Source: Paenibacillus sp. J2TS4 (GTDB taxonomy: Bacteria; Bacillota; Bacilli; Paenibacillales; NBRC-103111). From it: a stretch of 64,000 bases of DNA. Every line of letters starts with the position of its first letter. Within the stretch, counting starts at the first letter, position 1. Below, one piece after another: positions 8,309-18,700 of this stretch. A program made the translations under genes and the position numbers. The notes beneath the pieces were generated by a model, which had not been told where the DNA came from, searched no databases, and was given only the letters and a program-made list of their open reading frames with translations. The stretch covers positions 62,001 through 126,000 of the forward strand of contig NZ_BOSH01000010.1 in the NCBI RefSeq assembly GCF_018403245.1, written 5' to 3'.

Positions 8309-8932
8309 CTACTTCGACCCCAATGTAGAGCGATAAGTGAATAAGAACTCCGGTGCTTCGGCAAACAAATCATTAATTTGTTCAACGATACTGACCCATG
8401 CCCCGCCTTGGGCCATCGCTAGCGCCAAATCATCCGCCGTACTCTCGACCTCGAAGCCTTCCAGCAGCTGCGCCGTTTGCGAGAACAATTCATGAGCGGT
8501 CTTAACGTAACTCAGCTCCTCCTCTGTCAACGAAGCGCCATCGCTTCCTATCGTTCCCAGAGCATTATTGATCTCTGTGAACCAATGCGCTGGAATATAT
8601 TTCATCGGCTTAAACGGTTTCCCATTAATTTTCTCCGCTCCTGCGATTAGTAAAGGAATCGCCTGATTGAACCGATAGGCCAGGCCTATCTGGTATTTGT
8701 AGCTCAATCTCTGCTCCACGCCGGGATTATCCAGTAAACTGCCGGTGGCATCTCGCATAATTCCGGCAAATACAGATGCATCATAATATCCGAGGATCAG
8801 CTTCTTGCCCCAATCCAGCTCAGCTTGCTGCCGTTGTTTCACCGTATGGCTTATAAAATATATATTAAACCCAACACTTAACAGCAATAAAGCAGCCAAC
8901 CAAGGAACTAGTTTATTTTTCTTAGTGGACAT
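8309..8932 (-). CDS. Membrane-anchored protein of unknown function
   Basis: A 207-residue protein with a basic start (MSTKKNK), one membrane helix (about residues 9-28, VPWLAALLLLSVGFNIYFIS) and a mainly helical outer domain without cysteines. GAGGAAG precedes the ATG at 8932. No recognised domain; the size and layout resemble the small anchored proteins often seen near germination or cell-envelope genes in spore-formers, but nothing here proves that. It stands alone between the MITE-like element and the lyase gene. The 8933-9160 gap shows no gene beyond a 28-codon frame at 9013-9099. Confidence 0.7.
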   Translation of the reverse strand: MSTKKNKLVPWLAALLLLSVGFNIYFISHTVKQRQQAELDWGKKLILGYYDASVFAGIMRDATGSLLDNPGVEQRLSYKYQIGLAYRFNQAIPLLIAGAEKINGKPFKPMKYIPAHWFTEINNALGTIGSDGASLTEEELSYVKTAHELFSQTAQLLEGFEVESTADDLALAMAQGGAWVSIVEQINDLFAEAPEFLFTYRSTLGSK

Positions 8933-9160
8933 GTTATCTTCCTCGCTCTCTCCGGTCCCTGTTTCGTATTATTCTGCAGGCTTTCCTTGACACATTTGGA
9001 GTCGGCCGCGATTTAGGCTTTAGCCGCTTTGTACACCAACGGTTTAGGATGATGGATATAGTCAAGGCCGTGCCCTTCAATATGAGCCCGTAATTCCATA
9101 TATTATACTAGAAACAGCATGACATTCATAAGGTTAGACTCTGGAATTATGGCTTCATGC

Positions 9161-9205
9161 AAAAAGAGAACGACCCGCGGGCCCATACCGAACCCGGGTC
9201 GTTCT
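9161..9205 (-). terminator. Rho-independent terminator of the lyase gene
   Basis: AGAACGACCCG (9167-9177) pairs with CGGGTCGTTCT (9195-9205). On the minus strand the stem is followed by CTTTTTGC, just after the lyase stop at 9226. Confidence 0.9.
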
Positions 9206-9225
9206 TGCTTAGAAGCTTAATTTAA

Positions 9226-12200
9226 CTAGCTGCCGCTCTTCGGTCCGTTTCCATTTTTCTTGACGACTTGAATTTTCAGCCGATTGGAAGTGACCTTTTT
9301 ACCGTTATGAATGACCTCGGCCCAAATCTCCGCTGTTCCCGTCTTCTGCGTAACGACTCTTCCATCTTCTACCACCGCTACTTTATAGTCTGTCGTGAAA
9401 TATTGGATTTCCGCTCCAGACAGATCAGCGGGCTCGGATGAATTGAGATAACCCTGGATCTCCAGCGGAACGCGGTCTTTACGCTTAACCTCCTCCTGGT
9501 CTACAGATAGAACAACCCGTTCCAATTCGTAAACAGGTCCATAAATCCCTGTCTCCGTAATGCTATTCCACATGTTCTGATTGTTGCCGAAGCCATTAAT
9601 CCGGACATAGCGGGCTTCTACCGGATTAATCGGATAAACTTCGTGATCCTTGGTATTTCCCGAGCTGGAGCCATTATGCACTTTAGTCCATTGTTCACCA
9701 TCCGTAGAAGCTTCTATATTGAAATAGCTTATTCTCGTATCTCCGTTGTACCAGGCAAGGCTGACAGCCGAAACCTCCCTAACCTTCCCTAAATCGTAGC
9801 TTATCCACTGTTGGCCGGAGGCCGACCAGCGCGTTTCCAGATTGCCATCTATCGTATTCTCCGGAATGTTGCCATCGTCTTCACTAGCCCTTACCGAAGC
9901 TACGGGCCAGGAAGGGCGGTCCGTTGGAATGCCGTACTGAGCTTTACTCGTGAAGACGACGTAGTAAACGCCTTGCTGTCTGGCTCCGGACGGATCCGTC
10001 ACGGTGATCCTTGCAGCCCCCGGGATCTGCTCCGCTTGGTGGACCGTTACCTCATTCCCTCCAGATGATACGCCGCTCACAGAAGGAATATTTTGGTCGG
10101 ACGGCAGCTCCACCTCATATACAAATCGTTCAGGGTCAAATTTGGAAAGGGCTTGTCCATCCACCGTGATACCGCTCAAAACAGCCAATTCTTTATTATC
10201 CACCTCCCATTGACTGAGGGGGATGACAGCTGGTGCTCTCTGCGGCAGAGGTTCTCCCGGCATCAGGGGAACCATCCAGACGCTGAGGGTCGTGTTCAAC
10301 ACGTCCTCCATATGGATAGCCAGCTTCCTGACTCCAATGTTGGGATTCTGTCCGGACGGATTCGGCGAAGTGGCCAGAGGCCCGGCGGGCATTACGCTGA
10401 ATTGTGCCTCACCCGGGGAGAGAATGCGCACCAGCAACCGCTTGTCACCCTGGCTGAGTATAGCGGAGGTTCCTTCATCGTCTATGTCGATGTTAGCCCG
10501 TGTATGCATGAACCAATACAGTTCGGAGGGCACCTTATTCTCCACTTCATCCTGAAGAAGGAACTGCCTCCGATGGTCTATGAGCGCCGAGCCTCTGCGG
10601 ACCGATACCGCCTGCTCCTTGTAGGCCGGAGTCATATCCGTTACCGCAAACGCTCCTTGCGGGCGATTGAAGCCGCTGCGAACGATGTCAGAGACGGCTG
10701 TCTCCTTCTGGTCCGCTCGGGAAGAAGGCTGAATCACCAAGGTGTTATGCCCTTCCGCGCGTTTGCGGTAATAGTTCCACCGTTCTCCATTGATCCCGCC
10801 ATCCCAGTAGCCCGGCACGTTATAATCTTCACTGCCGAAATCTTCCGCCCAGCGGACACCGAACGCGTCTAAGACGAAGGAGCCCGTATCCAGATCGCCG
10901 TGCGGCGCCCCGTTCACTCCTCCCTTAAACCCGGCAAACAGGCCATAGCTATCGCTCCAGGAGCTGCGCATGGTGACCGCTTTAGGACGCTCGAAGTAGC
11001 GATCCCGCTCAGCAGGCTCAGCCGCGCCGTACTGGTCCGGACGGTACCACAATAGATCATACATTCCTGCTGTTCCATTGTTGCCCATCGTAAACTGGTG
11101 GTACCACGTATATTCCGGCTTGTCATCATGGCTGGCAAACCAGAGCAGCAGACGTCCGGGCACTAATCCGGAGTTGTTATCCGAATAATTAAACGTCCCC
11201 TGATGCCCGGCGATATGGATCGGGAACTGTGGTGTCTCGAACAGGCCGTCCCGTTCAGAGAACCCGTAATCGTGCCCGACTGATGTCTCCAACGCGGACA
11301 GGAAGTAGACCAGGGAGATCGTGCCGTACTCCCAATAAGCCGGACCTTCGATCGCCGAGCCATCCGGGGCATACTGAGTGAGCCCGTATTGAATGGACTT
11401 GAACGCTTCGCGGAGAATAAGTCCGGCAATCTCCTCTTCTTCATCCGCAATAGCCAATGCTCCAAGAGTCATGCCGGCATTGGAGACAAAATTCCAGTTG
11501 TCGCGGTTGTATACCCACCAGTAAGTTTTGTCTATATACATCGGGACAGCCGGCTTCAACCCTTTATCCACAATAGCCCGGCGGATAGTCGCTCGCTGCT
11601 CCGCGTTCAAATAATGATATAGCCAATCATAGCCAAGAGAAATGCCGTGAGTCATCGTCGCCGTATCGAGAAAATGCTGCGGACTCCAATCGGGATAAGC
11701 GCCGGAGGAAATATATTCCAATTCCGTCCAAGCCCTGTCGGCATATTGGGAATCCTGAGTAATCTGATATACAAAGGCCAGGGTGGCGATCCGCCTCGCG
11801 GCTGTGGAATCCAGCCTTAATCCATCCGGCTTGCGATATTCTGCAGGGGGCTGGGGAATGATGCTGTCGGCTTCCTTCTGAACCCCTTCAAACCAGGCGG
11901 CAACCTTCTCATCCGAAGACAGCAGCTGGCGAATCCGTTCAAAATCACTTTCCTTAGCCAGTAATCTTGGATGCGGATGGTCCGCATTTTTTTCATTAAT
12001 TTCCGCAAGGATCTCCTCAGCCGTCGGGGCGGTGTATAAGCGCACCTTCGTCGAATCGCTTCCGCCATGCGGATCGGATGCTGCTACCGTGAAGAAATCG
12101 GCGCCGACGTAATCCTGGTGAGGCGTATACGTCCAATTCCCGTTCTCCTCCATCACTAGCTGACCATGCTGTGGCGACTGCTCCACAGCGAACGTCAGCG

Positions 12201-13404
12201 GATCTCCATCCGGGTCCGTCGCGCTCACTTTCCCGGACACCGGCGTATTTTTATCCGTCGGCTGGATGCCCTCCTCCGCAACCGGAGCATGATTAACCGG
12301 ATGGACATGGACCGTCACCATGGAAACAGCAAAAGATCCTGCCCCATCCTCTATGGCCACTTTAAATCTGTCCGTACCCGTGAAGGTATCCTTCGGATAA
12401 TAAGACCAGACGCCGTCCGCTTGAACATAAACTACACGATGCACAGCTTCAACGGCTTTCCAATAGACAAGCGGCAAGCCCTGCTCCGAGACGGCCTCAA
12501 TCCGGCCCCTGGCATACTCATTCTCATTCATATCCACCGTATAATCGGTAACCGCAATTCCGTGCTGCTCTCCAACAAGAATTACACAGGAAGCAGAATG
12601 CCCCCCATCGGCAGCCACAGCCTTAATGACGGCAATTCCTTCCGAATGCGCAGTCACTGTACCTTCCGCAACCGAAGCCACATCTGGATTGGAGCTGCTC
12701 CACTCTACGGCCGGCTCGGATACTTGATCCGGCTCAAAGTAAACGTTAAGCGTTACCGATTGCCCCGCCTGAAGCGAATATTGTTCGTAATTCAAGCGAA
12801 TCCCCTCCACCGCATGCCAAGACACCAAGCTAATATCGTCAAACCAGACGATTCCGGTTCCCATCTCCATAAAATTTTCGATTTTGACAGCTGTAATGGC
12901 CGGATTATCAGGGACACGAACGATTCGTTCCACCAAGGTCCACTCGTTAGTTCCCCTAAGCATATCCAGATAGACGAGATCCCCTACTCTGGTGCCGCGG
13001 GAATCCGTGAATTGAAGCCGAGTAACGGCCCCACCCGACACTTCCTCTGTTCTCATCCACAGCCTGATTTGGAGGGTTTGTCCCCGATGCTCCGGCTCCA
13101 GCGCAACCTCTTGAACGACCGCGGCCCTTCCTGGCTGGGCTGTGGCGATTCGAAGCGAAGCTTGTCCGGAATGAAACACCTCCGTATCTGCGCTGATAAC
13201 AGGGGCTCCGCTTGCGATCCAATTCCACCAATAAGAGAGACTGCCATTATCGTCATACTCTTCAAATCCGCCGTTCCTCACCAAGTTGGCCGGTTCGGGA
13301 ACAGCAGCATCAACCACCGGACCCCATCCGGAAAACAGGGTTCCCATCAGCAATGTAAGCGCTAGCAAACTTGCTGTCCCGGAAAACCACTTCCTAGAAA
13401 TCAA
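9226..13404 (-). CDS. Secreted multidomain heparinase II/III family polysaccharide lyase
   Basis: A secreted enzyme of about 1,392 residues. In order: signal peptide (about 1-35, ending near VVDAA); a carbohydrate-binding-like beta domain (about 40-190, NLVRNGGFEEYDD...WFDDISLV); a bacterial Ig (Big_2) domain (about 195-280); two cadherin/VCBS-like repeats with HAPVAEEG and GGSDSTKV (about 290-460); an alpha/alpha toroid (NRDNWNFVSNAGMTLGALAI) and the heparinase II/III beta region (GAPHGDLDTGSFVLDAFGVRWAEDFG); an F5/8-type-C domain (ASEDDGNIPENTIDGNLETRW) and a final Ig-like domain. It likely cleaves uronic-acid polysaccharides by beta-elimination; substrate unknown. AAAGGAG touches the ATG at 13413 but sits nine bases before the TTG at 13404, so the TTG is preferred. 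No sortase motif or S-layer domain. Confidence 0.88.
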   Translation of the reverse strand: MISRKWFSGTASLLALTLLMGTLFSGWGPVVDAAVPEPANLVRNGGFEEYDDNGSLSYWWNWIASGAPVISADTEVFHSGQASLRIATAQPGRAAVVQEVALEPEHRGQTLQIRLWMRTEEVSGGAVTRLQFTDSRGTRVGDLVYLDMLRGTNEWTLVERIVRVPDNPAITAVKIENFMEMGTGIVWFDDISLVSWHAVEGIRLNYEQYSLQAGQSVTLNVYFEPDQVSEPAVEWSSSNPDVASVAEGTVTAHSEGIAVIKAVAADGGHSASCVILVGEQHGIAVTDYTVDMNENEYARGRIEAVSEQGLPLVYWKAVEAVHRVVYVQADGVWSYYPKDTFTGTDRFKVAIEDGAGSFAVSMVTVHVHPVNHAPVAEEGIQPTDKNTPVSGKVSATDPDGDPLTFAVEQSPQHGQLVMEENGNWTYTPHQDYVGADFFTVAASDPHGGSDSTKVRLYTAPTAEEILAEINEKNADHPHPRLLAKESDFERIRQLLSSDEKVAAWFEGVQKEADSIIPQPPAEYRKPDGLRLDSTAARRIATLAFVYQITQDSQYADRAWTELEYISSGAYPDWSPQHFLDTATMTHGISLGYDWLYHYLNAEQRATIRRAIVDKGLKPAVPMYIDKTYWWVYNRDNWNFVSNAGMTLGALAIADEEEEIAGLILREAFKSIQYGLTQYAPDGSAIEGPAYWEYGTISLVYFLSALETSVGHDYGFSERDGLFETPQFPIHIAGHQGTFNYSDNNSGLVPGRLLLWFASHDDKPEYTWYHQFTMGNNGTAGMYDLLWYRPDQYGAAEPAERDRYFERPKAVTMRSSWSDSYGLFAGFKGGVNGAPHGDLDTGSFVLDAFGVRWAEDFGSEDYNVPGYWDGGINGERWNYYRKRAEGHNTLVIQPSSRADQKETAVSDIVRSGFNRPQGAFAVTDMTPAYKEQAVSVRRGSALIDHRRQFLLQDEVENKVPSELYWFMHTRANIDIDDEGTSAILSQGDKRLLVRILSPGEAQFSVMPAGPLATSPNPSGQNPNIGVRKLAIHMEDVLNTTLSVWMVPLMPGEPLPQRAPAVIPLSQWEVDNKELAVLSGITVDGQALSKFDPERFVYEVELPSDQNIPSVSGVSSGGNEVTVHQAEQIPGAARITVTDPSGARQQGVYYVVFTSKAQYGIPTDRPSWPVASVRASEDDGNIPENTIDGNLETRWSASGQQWISYDLGKVREVSAVSLAWYNGDTRISYFNIEASTDGEQWTKVHNGSSSGNTKDHEVYPINPVEARYVRINGFGNNQNMWNSITETGIYGPVYELERVVLSVDQEEVKRKDRVPLEIQGYLNSSEPADLSGAEIQYFTTDYKVAVVEDGRVVTQKTGTAEIWAEVIHNGKKVTSNRLKIQVVKKNGNGPKSGS

Positions 13405-13479
13405 ACCTACCATCTCCTTTACTAAGTCTTCCACCCTATAGTAAAATATTGGAAAGGAAAGGGTAACCATCTATTTTCA

Positions 13480-13492
13480 AGATAGACTATCT
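13480..13492. promoter_or_regulatory. Operator-like palindrome between divergent genes
   Basis: AGATAG-A-CTATCT is a perfect 13-base palindrome in the short space between the lyase start (13404, minus) and the methyltransferase start (13538, plus). A related half site, ATAGATGG, read on the minus strand, follows. Which protein binds is unknown. Confidence 0.3.
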
Positions 13493-13537
13493 ATATTTAA
13501 GGTGACAGCCACCATTGTCGCCTATGGGGGGGATACG

Positions 13538-14269
13538 ATGGCCTATAGAGGATTCGATCTTTACGATCAAGCTTCATTTTTTAACAAGTATATGGAACGA
13601 AGAAACGGAATTGAGAATGCAAACGATACGCTAGAAAAACCAATCATCTGTGAAATGATAAGCAAGGAGGCCCGCTGTATATTAGATTTGGGCTGCGGAA
13701 ATGCGGCATGGGGTCATGAGCTTATTGCGTCAGGGGCTCATTCTTATACCGGCCTGGAAGGCTCCCGTCGGATGGTGGAGTTGGCCAGACGAAACCTCTG
13801 CTCGCCTAAGATGGAGATCGTCCATACCCCTCTGGAAACATGGAATTATCCGGCTGACCGGTATGATCTGGCCGTGTCCAGACTGGTCATCCACTACATT
13901 GAAGACATCCTCTCGCTCTTTAGCTCTATCTACAGAACCTTAAAAAAAGACGGGACATTCGTATTTTCCGTCGAACATCCGGTTATGACTTCTTCTTACG
14001 GGCTCTCGAGAGCCGAAGGAATCAAGCAGGATTGGATCGTGGACAATTACTTTGTTACCGGAGAGAGAGAACAAGAGTGGCTTGGCAGCAAGGTCACCAA
14101 ATATCATCGGACCTTGGAGGATTATTTTGCCGCTCTGCAAAAAGCCGGATTTACTGTAGAACAAATTAGAGAATCCAGACCGGATAAACAGAATTTCCTT
14201 AAGGAAGAAACCTTTCATCGAAGAATGAGAATTCCCCTCTTTTTATTTATGAGGGGCAAGAAAATTTAA
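13538..14269 (+). CDS. Class I SAM-dependent methyltransferase
   Basis: A 243-residue cytoplasmic methyltransferase. Motif I is ILDLGCGNAAWGHELIASGA (around residues 48-67), followed by the acidic Glu of motif II (YTGLEGSRRMVELA) and motif IV around DLAVSRLVIHYIED. The C-terminal part has the typical SVEHPVMTSS segment seen in UbiE/Tam-like methyltransferases acting on small molecules. The ATG at 13538 follows a GGGGGGGAT sequence; the frame opens earlier at 13502 without a site. It stands alone, divergent from the lyase; substrate unknown. Confidence 0.88.
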   Translation: MAYRGFDLYDQASFFNKYMERRNGIENANDTLEKPIICEMISKEARCILDLGCGNAAWGHELIASGAHSYTGLEGSRRMVELARRNLCSPKMEIVHTPLETWNYPADRYDLAVSRLVIHYIEDILSLFSSIYRTLKKDGTFVFSVEHPVMTSSYGLSRAEGIKQDWIVDNYFVTGEREQEWLGSKVTKYHRTLEDYFAALQKAGFTVEQIRESRPDKQNFLKEETFHRRMRIPLFLFMRGKKI

Positions 14270-14309
14270 ACTATGCTTGAAAAAGGTGAGATAAGCAAAT
14301 TCCGTCGCG

Positions 14310-14639
14310 TCATGCCTCGCCATTCACAGCATAACGCTTCATCAGCTTGGCTTTGTGGGCTGTAGCTATCTTCTCCAGAGAGACGCCATAAAGATTAGCC
14401 AGCAAAATAACATTACCTAGCACATCTCCCAGTTCTTCCACAAGCTCCTGCTCCAGCTTTGGCAGCGGCAGCCCCGCTTCGTCAGGACGATCTCTCCCTA
14501 TTTCCAATGCTCGAACCGCTCTCGCGACTTCCCCCGTCTCCTCCATCAGAAATCCAACTCTAATAAAGGGGCCGTAATCCGTCCAGCCTCTCTGCTTGTA
14601 AAATCGCTGCACCCATTTCTGAAATTCCTCCAGTTCCAT
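14310..14639 (-). CDS. MazG-like nucleotide pyrophosphohydrolase
   Basis: A 109-residue all-alpha NTP pyrophosphohydrolase. The metal-binding motifs of the MazG/dUTPase-like fold are present: EETGEVARAV (around residues 32-41) and EELGDVLGNVILLAN (around 68-82), giving the E-E-x-x-E and E-x-x-D pairs. Such single-domain proteins hydrolyse (d)NTPs to monophosphates and clean the nucleotide pool. The ATG at 14639 has AAGGAG seven bases upstream; the longer frame to 14657 lacks one. It is divergent from the LOG-family gene. Confidence 0.88.
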   Translation of the reverse strand: MELEEFQKWVQRFYKQRGWTDYGPFIRVGFLMEETGEVARAVRALEIGRDRPDEAGLPLPKLEQELVEELGDVLGNVILLANLYGVSLEKIATAHKAKLMKRYAVNGEA

Positions 14640-14734
14640 ACTTCCGCTCCTTGTCATTTTATTTCGATTATACTAACATATTGTATGTCACCGACGTTCA
14701 AGATACAAGATATAGTATAATCGGAGGGAAACTT

Positions 14735-15319
14735 ATGAAAAGAGTATGCGTCTACGCCGGTTCCAACCCGGGGAATGATCCCGCCTACGAGAAAGCCGCA
14801 ATCCAGTTAGGCATTAAGCTGGCTGAGAGAGGCTTGGAACTCGTCTATGGCGGCTCCTCGGTCGGATTGATGGGGCGAATCGCCAATTCGGTGCTGAATC
14901 AAGAGGGAGGGGTCATCGGTGTCATGCCGACGGGATTGTTTCGCGGCGAAGTAGTCCACACAGGCCTAACCCAGCTATACGAAGTGAACGGAATGCATGA
15001 GCGCAAAGCTAAGATGGGGGAATTGTCCGACGCCTTCATTGCCCTGCCGGGAGGCTACGGTACCTTGGAGGAAGTATTCGAGATCGTCAGTTGGGGGCAG
15101 CTCGGCATTCATAGCAAACCGGTGGGCCTGTTGAATATTAACGGGTATTATCAGCCACTCGTAGATATGGTCAACAATGGCGTCGAAGCCGGATTTATTC
15201 CCGCACCCCAATCTAAACTTCTTATCGTGGAGGATGATCCGGATATTCTTCTGGACCGTTTGGCCTCCTATGAGCCGCCCAAGGGAGTGAATAAGTGGAG
15301 CGAACTGCCTCCGATTTAA
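14735..15319 (+). CDS. LOG family protein (putative nucleoside 5'-monophosphate phosphoribohydrolase)
   Basis: A 194-residue Rossmann-fold protein of the LOG/TIGR00730 family. Characteristic motifs are GGSSVGLMGRIANSVL (around residues 42-57) and PGGYGTLEEVFEIVSW (around 103-118), which hold the catalytic Arg/Glu of cytokinin-type N-ribosidic bond cleavage in plant LOG. Bacterial members cut AMP or related nucleotides to base and ribose phosphate. The ATG at 14735 follows GGAGGGAA; the upstream extension to 14651 has no support. A strong terminator follows 29 bases after the stop. Confidence 0.92.
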   Translation: MKRVCVYAGSNPGNDPAYEKAAIQLGIKLAERGLELVYGGSSVGLMGRIANSVLNQEGGVIGVMPTGLFRGEVVHTGLTQLYEVNGMHERKAKMGELSDAFIALPGGYGTLEEVFEIVSWGQLGIHSKPVGLLNINGYYQPLVDMVNNGVEAGFIPAPQSKLLIVEDDPDILLDRLASYEPPKGVNKWSELPPI

Positions 15320-15347
15320 GGACCCGGGCGTTACTGAACTTTCATAT

Positions 15348-15392
15348 AAAGCCTCTTCAACCCCATCGCGGGAATGAGGAGGCTTTATGTTT
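15348..15392 (+). terminator. Strong rho-independent terminator
   Basis: AAAGCCTCTTCA (15348-15359) pairs along its whole length, with one G-U, with TGAGGAGGCTTT (15375-15386), followed by ATGTTTTCC. It closes the LOG gene. Confidence 0.85.
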
Positions 15393-15485
15393 TCCTTTAC
15401 CGGCCTGCCGTTTTCTCGGGGCTCCTTCCAGCCGATGCTTCATTATGATAAAATGTTGGAGCTACAAAAGGGAGGCCGGTATTCA

Positions 15486-15695
15486 ATGAAGAAATTATTG
15501 CTGATCGCGCCGAGCGGAATCGGAGGCGCCGTGATTCCGCTGATCTCCGGCTGGAGTATGGATATGTGGGGAGCGGGCACCACTCCATGGCTGCTGTCGC
15601 TGGCAGGCGCCGCCATGTTCGGAATCAGCCTGGCCGCTTCCCGTATGGCTCGTGTTCAGACAGCATGGGCCAACTCTGTTATTATTAAGAGATAA
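15486..15695 (+). pseudogene. C-terminal remnant of an MFS transporter
   Basis: The 69-codon frame from ATG 15486 reads GIGGAVIPLISGWSMDMWGA, then a hydrophobic helix (TPWLLSLAGAAMFGISLAAS). This is the pattern of the last two membrane helices of a 12-helix major facilitator protein (G-x-x-x-x-P-x-x-x-G-x-x-x-D). Ten helices are missing. A GGGAGG lies upstream, so it could be translated, but a functional transporter is excluded. It abuts the SNF2 gene, whose start is at 15745. Confidence 0.5.
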
Positions 15696-15744
15696 ACCAT
15701 TAACGGATCTTTCATTTTCAGAACATAAAGGATGGATTAAGGCG

Positions 15745-18700
15745 ATGAGCTTTAAATTGACGGATCGGATTATCAAGCTTCTATGCGGCCAACTCGCTTA
15801 TAAGAGAGGGGAAGCTTACTATAGTGATGATAGAGTGACATTCACCCGTTACGATTCCGAAGCTTCCCTATACGAGGCTACAGTCAAAGGAAGCAGACGT
15901 TACGAGGTTTCCGTTGAAGTGGATCAGAACGGGGATGTGGATGCGGAATGCACCTGTCCCGCATTTTATTCCTATGACAACTACTGCAAGCATATTGCCG
16001 CCGTTCTGCTTTACATCCAGGAGAAGGAGTATTCCGGACAAACACCGGCTCGCACTTTCCCTTCCCTGCTTCACCTGGCGGATCCTTCATCAGAGGAAGG
16101 CGGGGCGCCAAGCCCCAGACTTTCCGCGGCTGCCGGCAAGTCTTCGGGAATTCCGGCGGGGGATCTTCAATTGACCCGCGGCTTGTTGAATCTGTTTGGC
16201 GATCCTCCCTCCCGTCCCAGCAGGACTAGAACCCTCTTTGACATCAGGGAGCCGCTGAATGTCCAATTTATTTGCAAGCCGGTATCTTACGGATATCGGA
16301 ATAATCTATTTGGCCTGGAAATGAAGATAGGTACTAAGCGCCTATATATCGTGCAGAAAATCAAGGAATTTCTCGGGCAAATCGATCAGGGGGAAGCTCA
16401 TGAATTTTCCAAGCTGTTCTCATACGACCCCGAGGTCCACTTCTTTCGCCCGGAAGATGACGCAGTCATTCAACAGTTAATCCAAATCTGCCACAACGAA
16501 AATATCTATCTGGACTCTTCGCATGTATACCCGATCCGTCATGGGGGTATGGACAGCGATCGGCTGCTCATGATCCCTCCCATTTCGTGGGAAACTCTTC
16601 TGCCTCTGCTGGCCAAGGCTCCGGCGGTGCAGCTCCAGCAAGGGTTGGACACCTACGAAGGAATCCACTTATCCGATGAGCTGCCCCCTCTTCACTTTGA
16701 GTTCGATCAGGCGCAGGCGGAAGGTTATCATCTGGAGGTTCGGGGCCTGGATCAAATCACATTTCTGGAACCATACCGGATGATCCTTACCGAAGGAAAG
16801 CTGAGGAAACTGCCGGACAAGTCGTACAAGCGGCTCAAGGAGCTTAAAAAAATGCTCGGAACTTACCGCAGGCCGGAAATTCGGATTGCGCCCGAGCAAA
16901 TGGAGCCTTTGATGGAGAAGGTCATCCCAGGCTTGATGAAGCTCGGCAGTGTCCGCATCGCACAAGCCATCTCCGATCGCATTGTCCAAGCTCCGCTCAA
17001 GGCCCGGCTGTATCTGGACCGGGTGAAGGACCGGCTGCTCGCCGGGTTGGAGTTTCACTATGGAAATATAGTCATCCATCCGTTGGAAGGAGATGAACAG
17101 AAACGCAGCACCGACCGGATTCTGGTGCGGGACGGAGATCGGGAGCGGCGCATTCTGGAGCTGATGGAGCAGAGCTCCTTTGCCAGGACAGAAGGAGGAT
17201 ATTTCCTGAATGATGAAGATGCAGAATATGAATTTCTGTACCACATCGTTCCGCAGCTGGAAGAATTGGCTGAGGTGTATGCCACCACAGCCGTGAAGGT
17301 AAGGCTGTTCACCGGACATGCCTCCCCTAAAGTGACGGTGGAAGTGGATGAGCGGACGGATTGGCTGGAATTCCGCTTCGATATGGGAGGAATTCCGGAA
17401 TCGGATATCCGCAAGCTGCTGAAGTCCCTTGAGGAGAAGCGCAAATACTACCGGCTTCCGAACGGAGCGCTAATGCCGTTGGAAACCGCAGAATTCCAGG
17501 AAATCAGCCGCTTCATGAGCGAAATAGGCCTCCGCAAGGGAGAGCGGAAGGGAGCAACGGTCCGCCTCCCGATCGTTCGCGGTCTCTCCCTGATCGGCTC
17601 CGAACGATCAGGGAATGCCGTCAAGCTGGGCAAAGCCTTCCGCCAGCTCCTGGAAAATATGCGCCATCCGGACCAGCTGGAATTCCCGGTTCCCGTCAGT
17701 CTTGCTCCCATCCTCAGGGATTACCAGAAGTACGGATTCCAATGGATGCGGACGCTGGCCCATTACCGGTTCGGCGGCATTCTGGCGGATGATATGGGAC
17801 TCGGCAAAACGCTGCAAAGCATCGCCTTCATTGTCTCCATGCTGCCCGAGATCAGGGACAGGATGCAGCCGGCGATCATCGTCTCCCCAGCTTCTCTCGT
17901 CTATAACTGGCGGAATGAGCTGACGAAATTCGCCCCGGATATACGAGCCGCCATTGCTGACGGGAGCCAGGCGGAGCGCAGCGATATTGTGATGAAGGCG
18001 GCTCAATGGGACGTCATTATCACCTCCTACCCTCTGCTGCGCCGGGATATCGGGGAGTATGCCGGTCAATCGTTCCACACCCTCATCCTGGACGAGGCCC
18101 AAGCCTTTAAGAACCATGCCACTCAGACGGCACAGGCGGTGAAGCAGCTTCAGGCCCGGTATCGTTTTGCCCTTACCGGAACCCCTGTGGAGAACAGGCT
18201 GGAGGAGCTGTGGTCCATCTTCGATGCGGTCTTTCCCGGGTTGTTCCCAGGCCGAAAGGCCTTCAACGAGTTATCCAGGGAAGCCGTATCCAAACGGGCG
18301 CGCCCGTTCCTGCTGCGCCGCTTGAAGGCCGATGTCCTCAAGGAGCTGCCGGAGAAGATCGAGTCGCTGCAAGCCTCCGAGCTGCTGCCGGAACAGAAGA
18401 AGCTGTATTTGGCCTATTTGGCCAAACTGCAGCAGGAAACGTTGAAGCATCTGAACGAGGACGACCTTCGGAAAAACCGGCTTAAAATTTTGGCCGGCTT
18501 GACCCGGCTTCGCCAGCTATGCTGCCACCCCGCTTTGTTTGTCGAAGGCTACCGCGGAGGTTCAGCCAAATTCGAGCAGCTGATGGACATTGTGGAGGAC
18601 TGCCGGAGCGCAGGGAAACGGATGCTGGTCTTCTCCCAATTCACCGAAATGCTCGCTCTGATCGGGCGGGAGTTGGGGAGCCGGGGGGTGCCCTTCTTCT

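Noticed and set aside
9013..9099. 28-codon minus-strand frame (MELRAHIEGHGLDYIHHPKP...)
   Set aside because: Coding-like in appearance but too short, without a ribosome binding site or recognisable family; at most a remnant.
12166..13365. 399-codon open frame on the plus strand inside the lyase gene
   Set aside because: It is antisense to a well-supported multidomain gene, rich in Arg, His and Ile without any domain, and has no ribosome binding site.
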